Notes: generated from the sequence alone by a model not told the origin. DNA of 64,000 nt from Augochlora pura (GCF_028453695.1 NC_135781.1:22629640-22693639); one strand, 5' to 3'; positions 49,083 through 61,312 are shown, counted from the stretch's first letter. A program made the numbers and translations.

Positions 49083-49560
49083 TTAAATCGCTTTAATTTT
49101 CTGGTAGTTATCGTGGTTGATCTTCGTCACTTAACGCGCTAAGCAGAAGATTCGAAGCATTTATCATTGACGGACGCTCATTGAAAAGCCAGCGCTACAG
49201 CTCGAGACCTTTCCTAGTTAGACGCCTTGCGGTTCTCTAGCCCGACGTTACTATAAAAGGAACTCGGGCAGGCTTGTATCGCGTTCCTTTCAGAAGCAAG
49301 ATTTCACGGGGGCGTATCACACCGGAGATTATCTGGCACTCACCTTTTTCACGGATTCGCAGCTGGCGCTGCCACCTGCTGTATCCGCCCTTTTCGCGCA
49401 GTCCGCCGTCACCCACGTGACAGCGAGGGAAGAAGACACAACCCTTGCCTAACTAATCACCTCGATAGCCAATCATTAAACCGCGAACGTTGCAACGAAC
49501 TCGCAACTTCATCAAATAAAACGCGAATCGTCGACCTGCAGGTTTTAGAATTTTCAAACT
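49083..49560. other. GC-richer island with TATA-like site and a minus-strand donor-like site
   Basis: TATAAAAGG at 49252 is listed separately. On the minus strand GAAAAAG|GTGAGTGCC (intron would start at 49343) is a good donor consensus, and the preceding bases are open in one frame for about 30 codons. No convincing acceptor was found, so no exon is called. Confidence 0.4.
49251..49295 (+). promoter_or_regulatory. TATA-like box
   Basis: CTATAAAAGG at 49251-49260 is followed 38 bases after the box start by TTCAGA, a poor-spaced initiator. A GC-rich island surrounds it. No coding sequence follows. Confidence 0.22.
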
Positions 49561-50150
49561 GGAATAAATATTTAATCACAAATGTTTCAAACAGTTAAGT
49601 GAAATTCGTTTTCAATCGTTCTTCAATTAATACGTAGCAGATAGTAGCATAATAATTTACATTTTAATTCAAGAAATCTTGTTTCATTATTCTTACGTAT
49701 TAAGACTTCACTATCAGCGTCTATTGTGACAAAATACATATAATTACAAGTAGATAGCCGATCTTTATGCAAAATGAAAGTTGTCTGTACTAATTGCAAT
49801 AAATGAGTGAAATATCATATAATTCAAAGAGAAAGAATAATTGTTTTTTTTTTAATAAAATATGCTCATGTAGTTGACCCCTTTTATGCAAACAGTTTGC
49901 TTTTAGAATATCGATAAAAAAATTCCTCTTTCAGAAAGTCTCGAAATAATCCTTTTGGATTTGTTTGCGATGAAATGTCACAACGTATCATATCATCAAA
50001 TTCTTTTAAAGTTTTCTAACGAAACCGTGAATTTTAAGAATTTTTTCTTTCGAGAGCTATAAAAAACTATTTAGAAAGTATTCCTCAAGTTGAAATTTAT
50101 TTTACAAAATATCATACAATTGTTACATTTAAAAAATGTATATCCTCACA
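49561..50150. other. AT-rich non-coding stretch
   Basis: No features seen. Confidence 0.6.
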
Positions 50151-52150
50151 GTCTAGAACTTGAATATTCTTCGAGCGAACTGGACCTCATCTACGATCCA
50201 GGTGAACGGCTTGTTAATTGCTCCGACTAATCAACGATCGCGAAAAAAGATCGTTTTAATAGCTCGAGGGTATTATCGGCGCAGTTTAGGGGTTCGGTCT
50301 GATCGACGGAGCGCAAAACAAGGACCTGCGAAGCAAACGGGCCGAAGGAAGAGAGGCGCGTAACAGGTGCCAGACTGAAAAGAGATTCTTATTGCCGAGC
50401 AATCGATATTAATCAATGATGCAACGAGATGCAGCTGGCCCCCTAACCATAAACGTCAGTCCAAGGGAGTTGTAAATTCGTGGATTTATACCTTTCATCC
50501 ATCTTTAGCAAGGACTCCTCTTCTACCGGCTACCGAATATATCCTTTCGCCGTTCAACGTTTCTTTTCGCCTGGCGCTGTAACGTTTACTCGTTACCCGT
50601 GTTTTTATTTTCCTACATAAATTTTACGCCGTCTGGAAATAAAGTGGCAGAGCTTTATTTTCGGATTAAGGGAGCATCACGGTTTACGACATCTCGAGTT
50701 GGAATTAAATTACGAAAATCTAGACATTAATCCTTGTGTACTGTTCGAGTTGATTTTGTCAGTTTTGAATTACTTCGGTTTGCGTTTTTATTTTATGACG
50801 TAAGTCTTACACGTTGCAGAAATAAAACGCTAAGAATGTTTTATTTATTGAATAGAAGCAGCATAACAAAACTGAAAGTAATGCATAAGAAAATTTTTAA
50901 AAACGCCATCCCACATTATTCTAGAACGAGATTTGACAGTAATCTTCTGTTTTTAATTACATCGTTTATAGCACCTAAGAATCACTTTATTATGTTGTAT
51001 TTATTCTGTTCTTTCTGAATTAATTTAATTCTAAAATTAATAAATAAATAATGTAACTTTTCATTTCAATTGACTGATATTTTTGATTATGTTTAATTTT
51101 GATTCTGTGCACTGGAGTTGGATAGAACAATTTTCATATAGTACTATAGACTGGTAGTAAGAACCTTTCTGAGTATAGCACGTATACGCATAGTCATTTC
51201 GAAAAAATTCGAGGAAGACCCGTGAGAAGTAGTTAGGTTAATCCACGGTCCATAAAAGCAGTTAGTCACATTCCACGTAGCAGCTTGCGGTGTAGGAGAA
51301 GACCCTAGCAGAAGGATATAGGCAACCCTAAAGGGGTCCCTCTCTGATTTACGTAGAAAAAAGGAGGGGTGGGTATCTGGTTCGCTAGACGAAGGGTTTT
51401 CAAACTTCCCCGGCGACGAAGACCTAGTCCCATCCAAAATGACAAATATTGTTTTAAGCACTATTATTATTATTATTATGCTCCCAAATATATTGCGAGA
51501 TCCCTTACACTTAGAAGGCTTGAATATCAGACATTCTTAATTTCAGTTTATCGTGCAAAATATCATTTGTAAGCGTAAGTGACAATTTAAGCATTTGTTT
51601 TTCGCTTTCGGCGATGAAAAGGAAACAAATTCGTATAATAATTTTTAAATTAAAAATGGAGATTTAAAATAAAAACTTTTCGTAATATTAATCATGCAGT
51701 TGATCATAAAAATACCACCAGTGATTGTGACGCAGAATATTGATTCAAATTATTTTATACAAATAAATTACGAAATTATATAGCTTCCATTTGAATCATC
51801 TTCTTAACACTTTTTGAGCATTACAACTATCCTAATTTATTTATAAAACTAAACACACTTTGAAAATAAGGACACTTCAATGTAATAGTCTATGTATTTT
51901 ATCAGATTAACAAATACATTAATCACAAAACTGAATAATAAAGTTCATATAAAGTGTACAAACATAGCACCCTCTGCTTCAATACATTTTCGAAGTCTTT
52001 TTAAAAAACTATTAACAATGACCGCACACTTGGTGATTGTAATTTCGTTCTATGCATTTTGTAAAGTCAGTTTTAACTCTTCTATCTACAATAATTTGAA
52101 TTGCTTTCCTTTACTATCCTTCCTACCATCTTTTTTCACATCCGGTAATC
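50151..52150. other. Alternating GC-richer patches and AT-rich DNA
   Basis: Patches at about 50150-50700 and 51150-51430 contain frames of 67 and 105 codons with no recognisable product. A short (ATT)n run lies at 51461-51479. The 94- and 97-codon frames at 50734 and 51892 lie in AT-rich DNA and look like chance. Confidence 0.5.
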
Positions 52151-52399
52151 TTAACCCTTTGCACTTGAAGCCATTTCAACTATAAATCTAAATAATTTTT
52201 CTGGCTTATAATATTTTGATTTTTATTTATTTTCTTACATATGAAACTGATTCTGAAACTGATTCTTGTGACTTATACCAACAGTTTTATTGTTAACAAT
52301 TTTTTAAATTTATGCTCTGTTAATATAAAAATGATTTTGCAATGTGATGGAATAATTTTAGTGGTGCCTTAGAGTCACCATTCGAGTGCAAAGGGTTAA
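52151..52399 (-). mobile_element. piggyBac-type MITE, family A, well-preserved
   Basis: TTAACCCTTTGCACTTGAAG at the left and CATTCGAGTGCAAAGGGTTAA (last 20 bases match) at the right are near-perfect termini. It is 249 bp. The subterminal GGTGCCTTAGAGTCACCATT marks the family's defined end on the right, so orientation is minus. Confidence 0.85.
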
Positions 52400-52980
52400 C
52401 AATTCAATAATCGTAACCCTCTCTTCATCATTTCTCTATTTTTAAACCGAAACAATACAATAAACCGAACTAATGTTTGTAGAAGCAGATAAAAAATTCG
52501 AAAAAATAAAAATTTCTTTGGGACATTGACCTTTTGCAGACAAGAAAGCTGTGTTTCTCATAAAGGGACAGAACTGTTTCCGCACCCTGTAGATGAAACA
52601 AACGCGCCTCGTTAACTATGCCACAGTAGGGCAACTCACCCTACTAAAAGTCTTCCTAACCTATAGTTAATTTCAAATTAAAGGATGTGGCGAAGCTACA
52701 CGCTGCACATTGGCTGTTCTAGCGTAAAGGGCATCGGGCAGACACTCGATACGAGATAAGAAGAATCTGTTGAGCATATCAAGCGCATATGAAGTTTCAC
52801 GAGGTATTTTCAAGCGCCTCGCTGGCTGACTCGGGGGAACCCGTTCTTCGGAACATCCTGTTACAAGTACAAGCTCGGGAACAGGTGGCGAGCCTAAATT
52901 CGAACCGTTAGATTAGAAAGCTAATCGAACATATCTCGTCGTCGCGCGAGGGGACAGAAATGTGTGTGTGAGTGAGAGTG

Positions 52981-53032
<52 letters not shown>

Positions 53033-53688
53033 GCTAATAGAAAGGGAAAGAGAGAGAAAGAGAGAGAGGATAAGAGAAAGAGAGAGTGAGAAGAGAAGTC
53101 AGAGATTCGGAAGGGATAATGAATTAGCGGACAATGTAATCGACAACGCGCTTGATACTTTTTAATTCGCTTCCTGTCAAGTGAACGTAATGGTAGGTCA
53201 CGAAGAATACATAGTAAGCGAAATGGGTCAGTCGGAACACGCTCGGTGGGTACGTGATTCGGAGCGGTTGATAAATATTAATGAATAGCGGGAGTCCGGG
53301 CACCTGTTCGTGCGAAACTACTATTTACGGAATCGGTCAGCCGTGGAGCCTCTAATTTTCGGTGTTCTAACCACTTTATCCGGGCGCTCTGTTCCCTCGG
53401 CTAAGCAGTTCGCCAACCGGCTTCCCGCGGTTATAATTGCGCGATTCGGGGATTCTAGACCGCCGGCCGGAATATTACACCTCGTTGAGTCCCCGGACAC
53501 CCATGGTTCCGTCGGGCGAGTTCGGCCGAGCAAATATCGCCGCGGAATCGCGCCGGTTGTCGCGCGTCAGGCTTCCGTGCTACGCTATCGTCGCGCGTGG
53601 GCGTAAATCGGATTATAACTGTTCCACGCGGACCCCGGCCATTCGGCCTACCTGCTCCTAGGAGGCCGCATTCTCATCGGGACTCTTG
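52400..53688. other. AT-rich flank, then CpG-rich island to 53688
   Basis: The frames at 53310-53661 (98 and 74 codons plus, 70 codons minus) overlap and are not recognised. A large GA array sits inside and is listed separately. Confidence 0.5.
52961..53097 (+). repeat. (TG)n then long imperfect (GA)n microsatellite
   Basis: A short TGTGTGTGTG is followed by about 115 bases of GA units with AAAG and TAAG interruptions. This is the longest purine array in the window. Confidence 0.9.
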
Positions 53689-53939
53689 TTAACCCTTTGC
53701 CGTACTTTAACGAATCCGACTCGCGATGGATATTACTAGTAATAAATAATTAAGTATGGATGTTATTCTGTTCATTAAAATTGGAATAAAATTCGAATCC
53801 CTTGTTATTAATATTTAAGCGTACAAGTAAACTCAGACACGGAATAAACACTAATGTTCTGTCCCGTCTAAGAAATTGTGTCACTTGAAAAATTCCTAAT
53901 CGCAGTGACTGTGAAGAAAATGGTACGCCAAGGGGTTAA
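53689..53939 (-). mobile_element. piggyBac-type MITE, family B
   Basis: It starts TTAACCCTTTGCCGTACTTT followed by CGAATCCGACTCGCGATGG, the family B right-end block reversed, and ends GGTACGCCAAGGGGTTAA. It is 251 bp and inverted relative to the copy at 32121. Non-coding. Confidence 0.8.
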
Positions 53940-54579
53940 TAACGACGTGTTCTCGGGCTACCAACAGACAGTAATACTCTATTGGGAGCCGCGAAGAATG
54001 TCATTTACCTGGAGACTATTGCGTCAACTAATCGCTTTTATTTTTTCAGATTCTGGATCATTATCGGCTAAGTAAACAATGCGAAGGAGTAGGGCAATCA
54101 ATCACCCGCTTTATCTAATCACGTCTGTTGTCCATTGCATAGCTTAACGGTCGCATAATTAAACCATTAATTCGAAGTTTGAAATGTGAGAAGGATTCGC
54201 TGAAGTGCGGCGACCGATTTCTCTCGCACCTCACGTGGTTAGATTGTTGGTAGATGCCATTAATTTCAGTTCTCAATAATATGTAACTGAGGCTTTTCAG
54301 TTATCCTATGACTATTTTCTTTTGAGGCATTTCCTGTACATTATATTATGGAATATTTGCTCTGCAGACCCTATTTGTGTTAATGGTCGATGAAACAGTG
54401 TTAGAAAGAATGAAGAAAATTGTAATACATGTAGACTGTTCAGTAAGCGTCCCCTTTGTTTTGAAAATAAGTTGCGCAGTGCAGAGACATATTTATATTA
54501 TATCTTACAGTCGATAAATTAATAAATCGATTTTTTCGTAAATAAACGATAGATAGTAGCAAGGAGGTTAATAAAAGTG
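53940..54579. other. Mostly AT-rich non-coding stretch
   Basis: No gene and no element end. Confidence 0.55.
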
Positions 54580-54847
54580 ATATGGTACTAAACCGAAGTT
54601 CGGAATTAACCGGCATGAAACTTGAGGTTCGCGAGGGCTACGCCTCCTGACTCCCGTCGTGTGTCTCGCTCCTTGGGATCGCCTCTTTCTGTATGGAGCA
54701 CCTGAGGCGCGTCTGCTTGTTGCTTTATATGAATATGTATGCGTGTGGCAGGATTTATGTGGGAGCCAGGAGGTGTGGCCCTCGGCATTCCCATGATACG
54801 TGCTAGTTAATTTCGAGCCCTGTATTAGATTACAATTTGCCATATAT
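54580..54847. mobile_element. Fold-back element with long imperfect inverted arms
   Basis: Arms of about 70 to 75 bases (54601-54672 and 54747-54822) are inverted copies with scattered differences. For example GAGGGCTACGCCTCCTGACT on the left corresponds to the reverse complement of AGCCAGGAGGTGTGGCCCTC on the right. Weaker similarity continues outward to ATATGG at both edges, giving about 268 bp. Frames on the minus strand (62 and 91 codons) have no known product. It may be a fold-back MITE, two inverted copies of one short element, or a hairpin transcript locus. No target duplication is obvious. Confidence 0.6.
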
Positions 54848-56327
54848 TGATTTTAAGGAGGGCTTCGGAAACAACATATGGGTGTACTTTGAAAACGAGG
54901 TACAATTTCAAGGCAACAAAATTTTATTAATAAATTATACATCATTTTATTGTCAGATTTCAGCGGATAAGGACAAATTATTATTACCCTAAAGAATTTC
55001 TAGCAAAAGTGGTAATAATTCAGGACATGGTTTGCGAATATTCCCGCACTATATAGTCTGTTGACCCTATTATTGTTGCTTACAATAATAATGATAGTAA
55101 TATACAATAATTATAATAATTTAAAATCAGGAAAGAATAACTGTCAGCCTCCGTATAGTATAGCAAAGTTTTTATTGTATATGAATATTAAATAAATGAA
55201 CATAACAAATAAATACTGCAATATTAATGATATTATGTTACAAGAGAACATTAGAAGAATTTAAATGAATATGTATTATGATGATTATATTTTGTATTTC
55301 AGATATAAAAAAATATACAAAACTTGAGAAGCCTAAGATATTCTATAAAAAAAAGAATGACTACAAAAGATTATTCAAACGGAATTGTTCCTTCTAAAAT
55401 AACATTAACATTTTTTCTTTGATTTATAATAAAAATTGTGTTTTGCATTACTAGTGACATTGTTACTTTTGTTACAAATAATTTGCAAAATTTTTGTCTA
55501 TCTCAATTTTAAAGTTAATTCATATACAATATTAATTGGTTTCCAAGCCGTCCAAATGTACAACAATTAAATTTTAATAATATAAAATACAATTATACAA
55601 ATACGATTGATCGCGATGATATTCAAACAACAAATGACAGGAACAAATGATTTACATATTAATAACAGTTGTGTATTGCATATTTCATCAGCGGTGTTTG
55701 ACACTGCTTATTTTAATCAACACTTAAAGGGTTAAATGAACTGTAGAATACAGAATTGTCATATTAGCCACACAGAAAGTCATGAAACAAATTCGACGCT
55801 CTCAAATGAATAATGCAATTTGAAATAATTATGACTAAAACTAAGAATAAATGATCGGAACATTCAGCGAGAATATTTTGAAAGTGAAAACACGTGACAT
55901 GCGGGTGTTTTTCTATGCAATCACAGAAATATCAAGACTGTATAACAACCTTCTGATGATTGAGTGATCCTATGACCCACTTGCGTCATACATCGACCGC
56001 TGGATGCAAAAATCAATTTCGAGGTGAATTAACAATAGGTTTGCAGCACCTGTTAACATGACGGATTTCAAACTTCTAATTTAAATATTATTAATCCCGT
56101 AAAGATACATTTATGAGGAATTGACCTTTGAATATTAACTCGAACATTACTTACGTCTGCGTATGCCTACATTCTATACTCCATAACTTTCTTTTCAAAC
56201 ATTTTTCTGTAGAAAAAAAACTGCTTTTGAATAATATACTTTGCAGATGGACTACCCTGTATATTTCCAACATAAGTAACTAATTAGTCGTATAGTGCCG
56301 ACGTTATCTCTATGGCGACATTCGTGT
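54848..56327. other. AT-rich non-coding stretch
   Basis: AAAGGGTTAAAT at 55726-55737 resembles a lone piggyBac-type terminus. ACCCTGTATATTTCC near 56255 echoes the terminus-like string at 33280. No open frame of note. Confidence 0.5.
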
Positions 56328-56565
56328 TTAATCCCTTGCCGTGCCATTTTCTTTACAATTACTATGGTTCGAATTTTTTTTCTTAGAAGAAAAGGGAATT
56401 TTATACTTATCGTATGCTTACATCTACTTGAATGTTTAAATATTGGTGACAAGGGAATAAAATTTTATTCTTACTTGCAGCAACGGATAAACATCCATAC
56501 CTAGCAGCTTATCATTAGAAATCTCCATCACGAGTCTGACTCGTTAAGATACGGTAAAGGGTTAA
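56328..56565 (+). mobile_element. piggyBac-type MITE, family B
   Basis: It starts TTAATCCCTTGCCGTGCCAT and ends ATACGGTAAAGGGTTAA. The subterminal CACGAGTCTGACTCGTTA is intact. It is 238 bp and closely matches the copy at 63705. Small frames on both strands within it are by-products. Confidence 0.85.
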
Positions 56566-57260
56566 ATGGTTAAATCCAACATTTGGTTAAAACCAGCATG
56601 CTCCGAGCATCGCGCATCGCATAGTCTTCCATCACAGCCGAAAGGGTCCGTGTTTTGTTCCGTCCGCGCAAAAACCGTGGCTAGGACACGAGGCGCGGGA
56701 AGAAATCGCAAAAGTTCCTTGGAGGATAGGCGCGGGCCGTGTACCGGGGAGAAGATACAGAGGACCAATGGGAAAACGGGGGACGAAAAGGGATAAAAAG
56801 CGGCGGAGCGTTCGGCCTAGTCCGGCGCCGAAGCGGAGGATGGCTGATGCGTGTTCAACGGCGATAGAAACCGAAAAAAGTCGTAGGTGTTTCATCCTCG
56901 TAACCACCCTGCTCGGAGCAGCGGCGCATGGGAGCGTGCGCGCGACGAAGAGCGACGTGGAGCGGGACGGAGAGGAGAACGCCGTAATCACGAGCAGGTA
57001 CAAGGTACACGGCACCGCGTTGCGAGGATTAATGATTCGCGTCCGCGACGTCGTTACGAAGCGAGAAAGCATTTTCCATTTTTTCTCCTGGCCCGCGCCC
57101 TTGGAACTCCCTTTGTTGGCCGATGAGGACGCGGATTATGCGAGGGCTCTACGTAGTACGCTCGGCTGATCTTGCGCCGGGAACCTGGAGACTGCCGCCG
57201 GTTCATTTGCTAATCTAGAGATTCGATGAACTAAATAGTTAATTGACATTTGCAGCGGCC
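56566..57260. other. CpG-rich island
   Basis: A 146-codon minus frame overlaps plus frames of 76 to 133 codons. All are rich in R with no domain. No clear promoter. Confidence 0.5.
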
Positions 57261-58440
57261 CATGAAATATCTAGCCACCTGATGTCGATCAGCGTGCACT
57301 TTGGACGAGATACGGTATTCTCTCCATAAGTGGACCAATTTCGGGTGTTCATATGATACTTATGGTAGTGATATTACATTGTATAAGATTCTCATTTTGG
57401 CTAATATTTATACTAACGACATTGACCTCTTCATTAATAATTTTAATCAATTTAAATGTGCACTTTTGAAAAAATCAATTTTTCTTTATATTTTTTTTGA
57501 CTCTAAATCTGAATCCTTAAAATCAAGAAAGTTATGATGAGTGCGATATTTATAATATGAATGATTATAATAAAAATAGCGGGAGGACTAAATACGTGCA
57601 GTCACTTTTGTCATCTTCAGCCTTAATATTAAAGAACTCGTGCTTTTAAATATGAAAATAAGTATTGCTTATTTTAAGTTTTCATGTTATTTTAAGGGAT
57701 CGTCAAAACGAGAAATATAGTCGTTCCAAGCTGAATTTATTTTCGGTTCCACAATTTTGTCTAATTTCGAAACTCCTGGCTAAACGTTTCCAGATGGTCA
57801 TTGTTCGCCCATCACGCGACCATCTTTAAACGCGTCCTTTAGGACTCTTTGTTCTGATTAGTTTCTTGGTGTAACGGTAAATAAGACAGACGTTTAGGTA
57901 ATCCCATTTAGGCGACCAGTGCGGGATCGCGAGCGTCGGATCACCCTTGACAGAAATCTCCCGAAATTTCCGGGGAACGATATTCAGACGTCACCCGTTG
58001 GATTACCCGTGACACAATGCATCCGGATCTCGCTCGCTGTCACACGTGATTCGCGTGGGTACGTAGTAAACGCGTGATAGATGTCAAGGAGGAATAACAC
58101 GCGGCGGTCCGCGCCGCCATACCGCGATCGAAGGTTCAAAGCGGAGCGATCCAAGAATCCCCCCAGTGATCATTTCTCGCAAGTGTACGCGTGGTCGCAA
58201 TAATGCTTGCCGACCAAGGCAACGGAAATAGAACACAGCCGACGACCTGCTTTGATACCCGCGACTTTCGTCAATACCGCATAACTGTCCAGGGAAAACA
58301 AGTTTTCCGCCGCGCCGGCTATTTGCGTCTCTTTGAGCAGTGTTTTCCGAGGTGCAGTGGCTCAAAACCTGCTCATTCTGTCAGGCTATGGATTCACGCG
58401 TCAGAGTACCGCGCTGATGCGATCTAGATTTTTTGTTACA
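57261..58440. other. AT-rich stretch, then GC-richer island at about 57720-58440
   Basis: A 93-codon minus frame overlaps a 78-codon plus frame in the island. Neither is recognised. Confidence 0.5.
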
Positions 58441-58960
58441 TTTTGTTCCATGCAGTAATGATGGAAGACAGTTTGTAGTTGAAGCGCCTGGATGTTTAGC
58501 TACCTTGGTATTCTATAGCTAACCCCGCGTAATTAGCTTTAGATGGGTCACTTGAGATCACTGACAGTGTTTTTATCTACGCGATTTCAGTGAAACCGTA
58601 TTTCATTGTTTATATACCGGCGCGTTGAAATCACCAGCAAATGTTCACATTGACTCACGTTTTATCGACAAATGTTACTATCGATACATCGTATATAAGA
58701 AATGTAGAAATAAAGACAATAATGACATATTTATATTAGTATTTTGTTAATCAATATTTGTATTACTTATCATGTATTGCACGTCGATTTTAAGAAAGGT
58801 AAACTTTAAGCTGATACTTTTACAACGTGCTCTGTAAAAGGATGCATTTTAAGTGGAAACCTGCATTAATATCATAATACTATGAACATTTTTCAGTCGT
58901 TATTTATGTCGAATAAGTTCACGGTTATTAGTGTTGAAAGATTAAATAGGTATTGATAAC
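58441..58960. other. AT-rich non-coding stretch
   Basis: No features seen. Confidence 0.55.
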
Positions 58961-59174
58961 AGTGTCCACCGACTGCGATGCAATTTTCAGCATACATATA
59001 GACTCAGATAAAAAAATTAGAAAACGAGAGTTTGTCTTTAAAAAAAGGCGTTTTAGTTATTTTCTAGTAGACAGATCCTTCTATATCTAAAAAGAGAATT
59101 CAAGACATTTAGTCCAGTTTGAAAAAAGTTACACTGTTTCACGAGGTGCCCACATATATTTATCTCCGACTGTA
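58961..59174 (-). mobile_element. Tc1/mariner-like remnant, truncated
   Basis: Its right end read inward (TACAGTCGGAGATAAATATA) matches the end of the element at 59923-60315 (TACAGTGAGGAGCAAAATTT). Similarity continues through GTAACTTTTTTCAAACTGGA compared with ATAACTTGATTAAAATTGGT. An internal string AATTTTCAGCATACATATAG corresponds to AATTTTCAACATGTATATAA in the other copy. A TA at the end and a CAGT terminus suit Tc1/mariner. The left end is missing and no transposase remains. Confidence 0.4.
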
Positions 59175-59922
59175 CGTTCCGATTTCCTAGTATCCAATTT
59201 AAAGTTATTCGTGTAAAGTTTATTGAAAAGATTAACGTCGATCTGAGAGTAGTATGTTCAAGAATACAGTTACGAAAATGAGCGAGTTTCAAGTACGAAA
59301 CGGCATCATAGATGTAGCATCAAGTTGTAAGAAACTGATGTTTCCGTGTCGGCGAGAAAATTCCATGGATTAAACTGGAAATCCAGAGCAACTTGAGAGC
59401 TTCCCGCCAGCAACGACTTCTTGTATCAACCAATTACAGCCCTCGAACATGATGCATCGTTGTAATAGATATAACACTCTCATTAACAAGCCGTCCGGCG
59501 AGCATATGGTAAAGATTTCCGTGCAGCACTCTCGCGCTGAATAAGCTCGTTTGTTCGATAAACAGTCCGAGTAACTTGAAAGCGTTCGATCAACGCTTGG
59601 CCAGCCTATTAATTAAAAGCGGGCCGAGTCTCACTTCGTTAAGTGCATCCGATGCATCACGAAGGCGCGAGAAAAAAGGGGGCCGCGCGATCCGAGACTA
59701 AAAAGGACATGACGCAAGTCACCGAGAAAACCGCTCCGCTTGTGTATTCTACAACTGTGCTATCAATTTCCACAAGAACCATATGGCGATTGTTTACAAA
59801 ACGGTACATGCCGTCGATTTCAGCGGCCTTCAAGTATCTTCTCAAGCAAAATATTCTAAATAGCTTGTGCAATGCTGTAATAGTATTTATTATTTTATTT
59901 TTCTATTTAGTATTTAATCATT
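59175..59922. other. Non-coding stretch with GC-richer part at 59340-59720
   Basis: The 94-codon plus frame (59643-59927) overlaps a 71-codon minus frame and ends in the next element. Not recognised. Confidence 0.5.
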
Positions 59923-60315
59923 TTTAAAATGGTATAACTTTTTTAAAGCTGGTCCAAATGACTTGAATTTTTCTGTAAATGAGCCGTGAACAATTAAAGA
60001 TTGCCAAAATTAGTTTTTCATGATTTTCAATCAAAAACAGGTAATTTTTACATTTTTCAGTGGCTGTAGCTTAACTATGCGTCGACCGATTTCAATAAAA
60101 TTTTCAACATGTATATAAGTTACTAAGAAGGACCAAATGCATTTTTAAATTCTGATTACAGGTTCAGATAAAAACCAACAAATTTTTTACAATTTCTTTG
60201 TTCTGAGTAATAGTAGAAAAAAAGAAATGTTATAGACTTATTTAGACCATTTAGACCAATTTTAATCAAGTTATACCATTTTAAACGTGTTGACTAAATT
60301 TTGCTCCTCACTGTA
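59923..60315. mobile_element. Tc1/mariner-like non-autonomous element
   Basis: TTTAAAATGGTATAACTT at 59923-59940 is repeated exactly inverted at 60268-60285, with about 25 further bases of weaker inverted similarity inside. Outside the right arm the sequence ends, read inward, TACAGTGAGGAGCAAAATTT at a TA dinucleotide. The matching outer left end is decayed. It has no open frame. Confidence 0.5.
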
Positions 60316-60347
60316 CATTGGCCAACACTTCTTTTTGATTTAAACAC

Positions 60348-61015
60348 TTAACCCCTCGCCTTATTTTATTTTCGCTTATGATTTTTATATCCCCTTATGA
60401 TTTTTGAAGAAACACGCGAGTATAGAAAATTGAATTTAACGTAACTCTGTACGAAGATACATTCTAAAATGAAACTAAAATATTTCTGTGTTTATTTAAT
60501 ATAATTGTATAAACTGGGACACCGTTTCATTTGTAATAAAAGACATTATTGAAGTAAAGCTAATACCTATTAAATGAATATTAAAAAATATCCTTTGCAA
60601 GTTACAATGAAATTAAAAAAAAATTGTTAACGTGACTTAAATTGTTGTAAATAAAATATACAAACTATTTAAATTCCTTTTTAGTATTGTTTATTTTCTG
60701 ATCGTTTGTTATAACTACAATGATAATTTGAAGAAGAATTTATATGTTATATATAATTTTCATACTGACAAAGTTCAGATTAAAAAAATTGTTAACAATG
60801 ACATTGTTAGTATGAGTCGCAAGAATCAATTTTACATATCTAAAATATGCTTTGTCACTTAAAATAAAAATACTATAAGCCAGAAAAATTATTTTAGATT
60901 TATAGTTAAAATGATTTCGAGTGCAATGGGTTAACTTATATAGAAAAATATTTAGTAGATCTTGCATGAAATCTGTATCACGAGTCTGACTCGTTATTAT
61001 AGTGTAAGGGGTTAT
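60348..61015 (+). mobile_element. piggyBac-type MITE, family B, with an inserted family A copy
   Basis: The left end TTAACCCCTCGCCTTATTTT and the right end CACGAGTCTGACTCGTTATT...TAAGGGGTTAT are family B, but they lie 668 bases apart instead of about 250. A family A copy ending at 60934 sits between them. The remaining extra bases are AT-rich and unidentified, and the link between the two ends is inferred. Confidence 0.45.
60752..60934 (+). mobile_element. piggyBac-type MITE, family A, left end missing, inside a family B element
   Basis: TTAGTATGAGTCGCAAGAAT and ATACTATAAGCCAGAAAAAT match the right two thirds of the copy at 20396. The right end is TTTCGAGTGCAATGGGTTAA. The left terminus was not found. 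Confidence 0.7.
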
Positions 61016-61312
61016 AGAAACCATAGTGCAAGAGGTTAGAGTCTGGGTACTACCGTCAAAGATAGGAAGGACATCTGAAACAATCAAGTCGCGCTGTTCA
61101 CTCGCCATTTTTGTAAATAGATACAAGGAGAACAATACCGTAATGCCGATGATATAAAATACCATGTAGACAATGCGACAACTGCGGTTATCGACGCAAT
61201 GCTTATTCCTTACAATATGCAGAAAAATTGAGGGACTCTGGTGTCTAGCCGATGGTCCAGGTAGAATCGACGAGAAAACGGATGCTTAAAATCCGGGAAT
61301 AATTTCTCCATG

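Noticed and set aside
52890..52910. AAATTCGAACCG as a tRNA T-arm on the minus strand
   Set aside because: No anticodon arm, D-arm or A box is at the right distance.
52962..53165. 67-codon RERERE frame
   Set aside because: Direct translation of the GA microsatellite.
55726..55737. Family A or B element ending in AAAGGGTTAA
   Set aside because: No matching terminus or family body was found upstream or downstream.
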